Source: Hormiphora californensis
Lineage: Eukaryota > Ctenophora > Tentaculata > Cydippida > Pleurobrachiidae
Assembly (NCBI GenBank): GCA_020137815.1
Contig: CM035354.1
Location: forward strand, 5,966,015 to 6,030,014
Reading direction: 5' to 3'
DNA length: 64,000 nucleotides
Made by a program: the position numbers and the translations under genes
The notes under the pieces: model-generated
The model's input: only the letters and a program-made list of their open reading frames with translations
What the model was told of the DNA's origin: nothing
The model's database searches: none
Shown here: positions 61,140 to 64,000 of the stretch, piece after piece
Layout of the letters: every line of letters starts with the position of its first letter
How positions within the stretch are numbered: the stretch's first letter is position 1

Positions 61140-64000
61140 AACCCCCCTTTTAAAGGAAAAACCCCAAAAAAAGGGAAAAAAAAAAATTTTGGGGGGGGAA
61201 AGGTTTAAAAAAAAAATTTGGGGTTTAAAAAAAAAAAAAGGGGAAAAAAAATTTTAAAAAGGGGGGAAAAGAAATTTTTTTTTTTTTTTTTTTTTGGGGG
61301 GGGGGGGGGGGGAAAAAAGGGGGGAAGGGGGAAAAAAAAAAGGGGGAAAAGGGAGAGGGGGGGAAAAAAAAACCGGGAAAAAAAGGGGCCAGGGGGGGTT
61401 TTGGGGGTTTTTTTAAAAATTTTTTCCCCCCCCAAAAAACCCTTTTTTTTGGGGGGGGGGGGTTTTTTTTTTTCCCCCCCCCTTTTTTGGGGGGGGGGGG
61501 GGGGAAAAAAAAAAAGGGGGAAAGGGGGGAAAAAAAGGGGAAAAGGGGAAAAATTAAAAAAAAAAAAGGGGGGGGGGGGAAAAAAAAAAGGGGGGAAAAT
61601 TTTTGGGGAAAAAAGGGGGGGGGGAAAAAAACCAAATTTTTTTTTGGGGGAAATGTTTTTTTGGTTTTTAAGGGGGCCCCCCCCGTTTTTTTTAAACCCC
61701 TTTAAATTTTTTTTTTTGGGGGGTTTTAATTTTTTGGGGGGTTTTTTTTTTTTTTGGGCCCCCCCCTTTTTTTTAAAAGGTTTTTTCCCCTTTTTCCCCT
61801 TTGGGGGCCCCCCTTTTTTTCCCCCCAAAAACCCCCCCAAAATTTTTTCCCCCAAAAACCCCCCCCTTTTTTGGGCCCCCCCCCTTCCCCTTCCCCTTTT
61901 TCCCTTTTTTTTAAAAATTTTTTTTTTTTTTTTTTTCCCTTTTTTTCCCTTTTCCCCCTTTTAGGGGGGGTTTTTTTTTTTAAAAACCCCCAAAAATTTT
62001 TCCCCTTTTTTTTTTTAAACCCCCCGGGGTTTTTTCCCCCCCTTTTTTTTTTTCCCCCCGGGGTTAATTTTTTTTTTTTTTTTTTTTTCCCCCCTTTTTT
62101 TTTTTTTTTCCTCTCCAAAAATTCCCCCGTTTGGGGCCTTTTTTTTTAAAAAGGGGGGGTTTTTTTTGGGGTTTTTTTTCCAAAACCTTTTTTTTTTTCT
62201 TTTTTTTCCCCTTTTCCCTTTTTCCCCCCTTTTTTCCCCCCCCTTTTTTTCTTTTTTCCCCCCAAATTTTCCCCCCCCCCCGGGGGGGGGGGGGAAAAAG
62301 GGCGGGAAAAATTTTTTTTTTAAAGGAAAAAAAAAAAAAACCCCCCTTTTTGGGGGGGTTTTTGGGGGCCCCGGGGGGGTAAAAAAAAGGGGGGGGCGGG
62401 GGGGGGGGGGAAAAGGGGGGGGGGGGGGGGGAAAAGGGGGAATTTTTTTTTTGGGGCCCCGGGGGGGGAAAAAAGGGGGAAAAGGGGGGGGGGGGAAGGG
62501 GAAGGGGGGGAAAGGGGGGGGGGGGGAAAAAGGGCCATTGGGGGGGGGGGGGTTTTGGGGGGAAAAAGGGGGGGGAAAAAAGGGGGGTTTTCAAAAATTT
62601 TTTTTAAAAGGGTTTAAGGGGGGGTTTTTTTTAAGGGGGGGAAAAAGGGGGTTTAAAAGGGGGGGGAAAAGGGGGGCCCAAAAAGGAAAAAAAAAAAAAA
62701 AAGGGGGGGGGGAAAAAGGGGGGGGGAAAAACCAAAAGGGGGAGGGGGGGGAGGGGGGGGAGGAGAAAAAGGGGGGGGGGGGGAAAAAGAGGGGGAAAAA
62801 AAAAAAAAGGGGGGGGGAGAGGGGTAAAAAAGGGGGGAGAAAAAAAGGGGGGGGGGAAGGGGGGGAAAAAAAAAAAGGGGGGGGGGGAAAAAGGGGAAAA
62901 AGGGGGGGGAAAAAAAAGGGGGGGGGGAAAAAAAAGGGGGGAAAAAAGGGGAAAAAGGGAAAAAAAAAAAAAAGGGGAAAAAAAAAAAAACGAGGGAAGA
63001 AAAAAAAAAAAGGGGGGGGGGGAAAAAAAAAGGGGGGGGGGGGAAAAAAAAAGGGGGGGTTTGGGGGAAAAAATTTTTGGGGGAAATTGGGGGGGGGGGG
63101 AAAAAACCCCAAAAAACCTTTTAAAAAACCTTTTTTTTTTTAAAAAAAATTTTTGCCCCCCCCCCTTTTTTTTTCCCCCCCTTTTTGGCCCCCCAAAACC
63201 CTCCCTTTTTTTTTGGTTTTTTTGGGGGGGTTTTTTTGGGGCCCCCCGGGAAATTTTTTCCCCCCCAAAAAGGTTGGGGAAAAAAATTTTTTTCCCTTTA
63301 AAAATAAAAAAAACCCCCAAAATTTTTTTAATCCCCTTTTTTTTCCCCCCCCCCTTTTCCCCCCTTTTTTTTTTTTGGTTTTTTTTTTAAAAAAATTTTT
63401 CCCTTTTTTTGGGGGGAAAAAAAAAGGGCCCCCCCGGGGGGGCCCCCCCAAAAGGGGGCTAAAACCCCCCCCCCCCTTTTTTCCCCCCAAGGGGTAATCC
63501 AAAAAAAAAAAAATTTTTTTTAAAAAAAAGGGTTTAAAAAAAAAATTTTTTTAAAAAAGGGGCCCCCCCCCCCCTTTTACCCCTTTTTTTCCCCCACCCC
63601 CCCTTTTTTCCCCCTTTTTTTTTTTTTTTTTGGGTTTTTTTTGGGGCCCCGGTTCGCCCCCGGGGGAAATTTTTTTTTGGTTTGGTTTTTAAAAAAGGGG
63701 TTTTTTAAAAAAAACCCCCTTTTTTTTTTTTTAAAAAAATTTTTTTTTTAAAAATTTTTTTGGGGGTTGGTTTTGGGGAAAAGGGGGTTTTTAAAAAAAA
63801 GGGTGAAAAAAAAAATTTTCCCCCCCCTTGGGAAAATTTTTTCCAAATTTTTTTAAAATTTTTTTCCCACCCCCCCCCCCAAAAAGGGAAATTTTTTATA
63901 AAAAAAAATTTTTTCCCCCCCCCGGGGCCCCCCCCCCTCTCCTTTCCCCCCCCCTTTTTAAACCCCCCCCAAAAAAAACCCCCCCATTTTAAAAACCCCC
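61140..64000. other. homopolymer-only sequence, probable assembly artefact
   Basis: From about 61140 to the window end nearly every base lies in a run of 3-20 identical bases, with A, C, G and T runs all present. Long open frames (Lys/Gly or Pro/Phe only) follow from this composition. The change begins gradually after about 60880. No natural repeat looks like this. Confidence 0.9.

Noticed and set aside
61205-63502. Many frames of more than 100 codons in the last 3 kb
   Set aside because: Composed only of Lys/Gly/Pro/Phe from homopolymer runs; artefact.

Overview
The window is animal nuclear DNA. It holds multi-exon genes with GT-AG introns for a SIRT6-type sirtuin, an SGK3-type PX-kinase, a CatSper1-type sperm channel, a calmodulin-like protein and several secreted proteins. 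They sit in sequence dominated by GA/CT microsatellites, minisatellites and palindromic (foldback) transposons. The gene set and the ShKT-type peptide suit a marine invertebrate, perhaps a non-bilaterian such as a sponge or cnidarian, but nothing here fixes the phylum. All multi-exon models below were built by hand from reading frame, splice dinucleotides and intron phase, and exon lengths were checked for frame continuity.

Layout. 1-0.3 kb: one exon of a class A GPCR (minus). 4.6-6.7 kb: a complete four-exon SIRT6 gene (minus), whose first intron begins inside a pentanucleotide repeat. 6.9-7.3 kb: a two-exon secreted ShKT-like peptide (minus). 8.1-14.5 kb: nested repeats, namely a telomere-like-repeat family, a cluster of three foldbacks, a LINE fragment (ORF1 zinc fingers plus endonuclease, no RT), a 100-N gap and a MITE. 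15.0-16.3 kb: dispersed hairpin repeat and a TTAA-ended foldback. 17.3-22.7 kb: SGK3 (plus), with the two exons of the ATP-binding lobe present as tandem duplicate pairs. 22.7-24.1 kb: a 1.4-kb inverted-repeat element flanked by a 9-bp direct repeat. 25.5-28.7 kb: CatSper1 (plus). 29.5-30.0 kb: three exons of an unrecognised gene. 30-34.6 kb: repeats, a LINE RT fragment and a 23/24-bp minisatellite. 36.75-38.7 kb: a secreted His/Pro/Arg-rich protein made of exactly 30 almost identical 21-residue repeats. 40.8-45 kb: MITE, CRE-like cluster and two giant foldbacks, one of them carrying a third foldback in its arm with an 8-bp target duplication. 47.3-49.7 kb: calmodulin-like gene (plus) with a minisatellite made of copies of its own splice acceptor and exon start. 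50.7-52.2 kb: a tentative small gene. 53.0-54.7 kb: a five-intron secreted Gly/Gln- and Cys-rich protein (minus). 55-60.8 kb: mostly microsatellites with weak gene candidates. 61.1-64 kb: homopolymer-only text that is almost certainly an assembly or base-calling artefact.

The genes form no obvious pathway together; this is a typical eukaryotic neighbourhood. The most novel-looking signal is the SGK3 exon duplication (19971-20624). Splice phase, exon length and one 47-nt intron all point to mutually exclusive use, which would give up to four kinases with different nucleotide-binding loops. The homogenised histidine-rich repeat gene, the splice-acceptor minisatellite and the nested foldback elements are the other items most worth checking.
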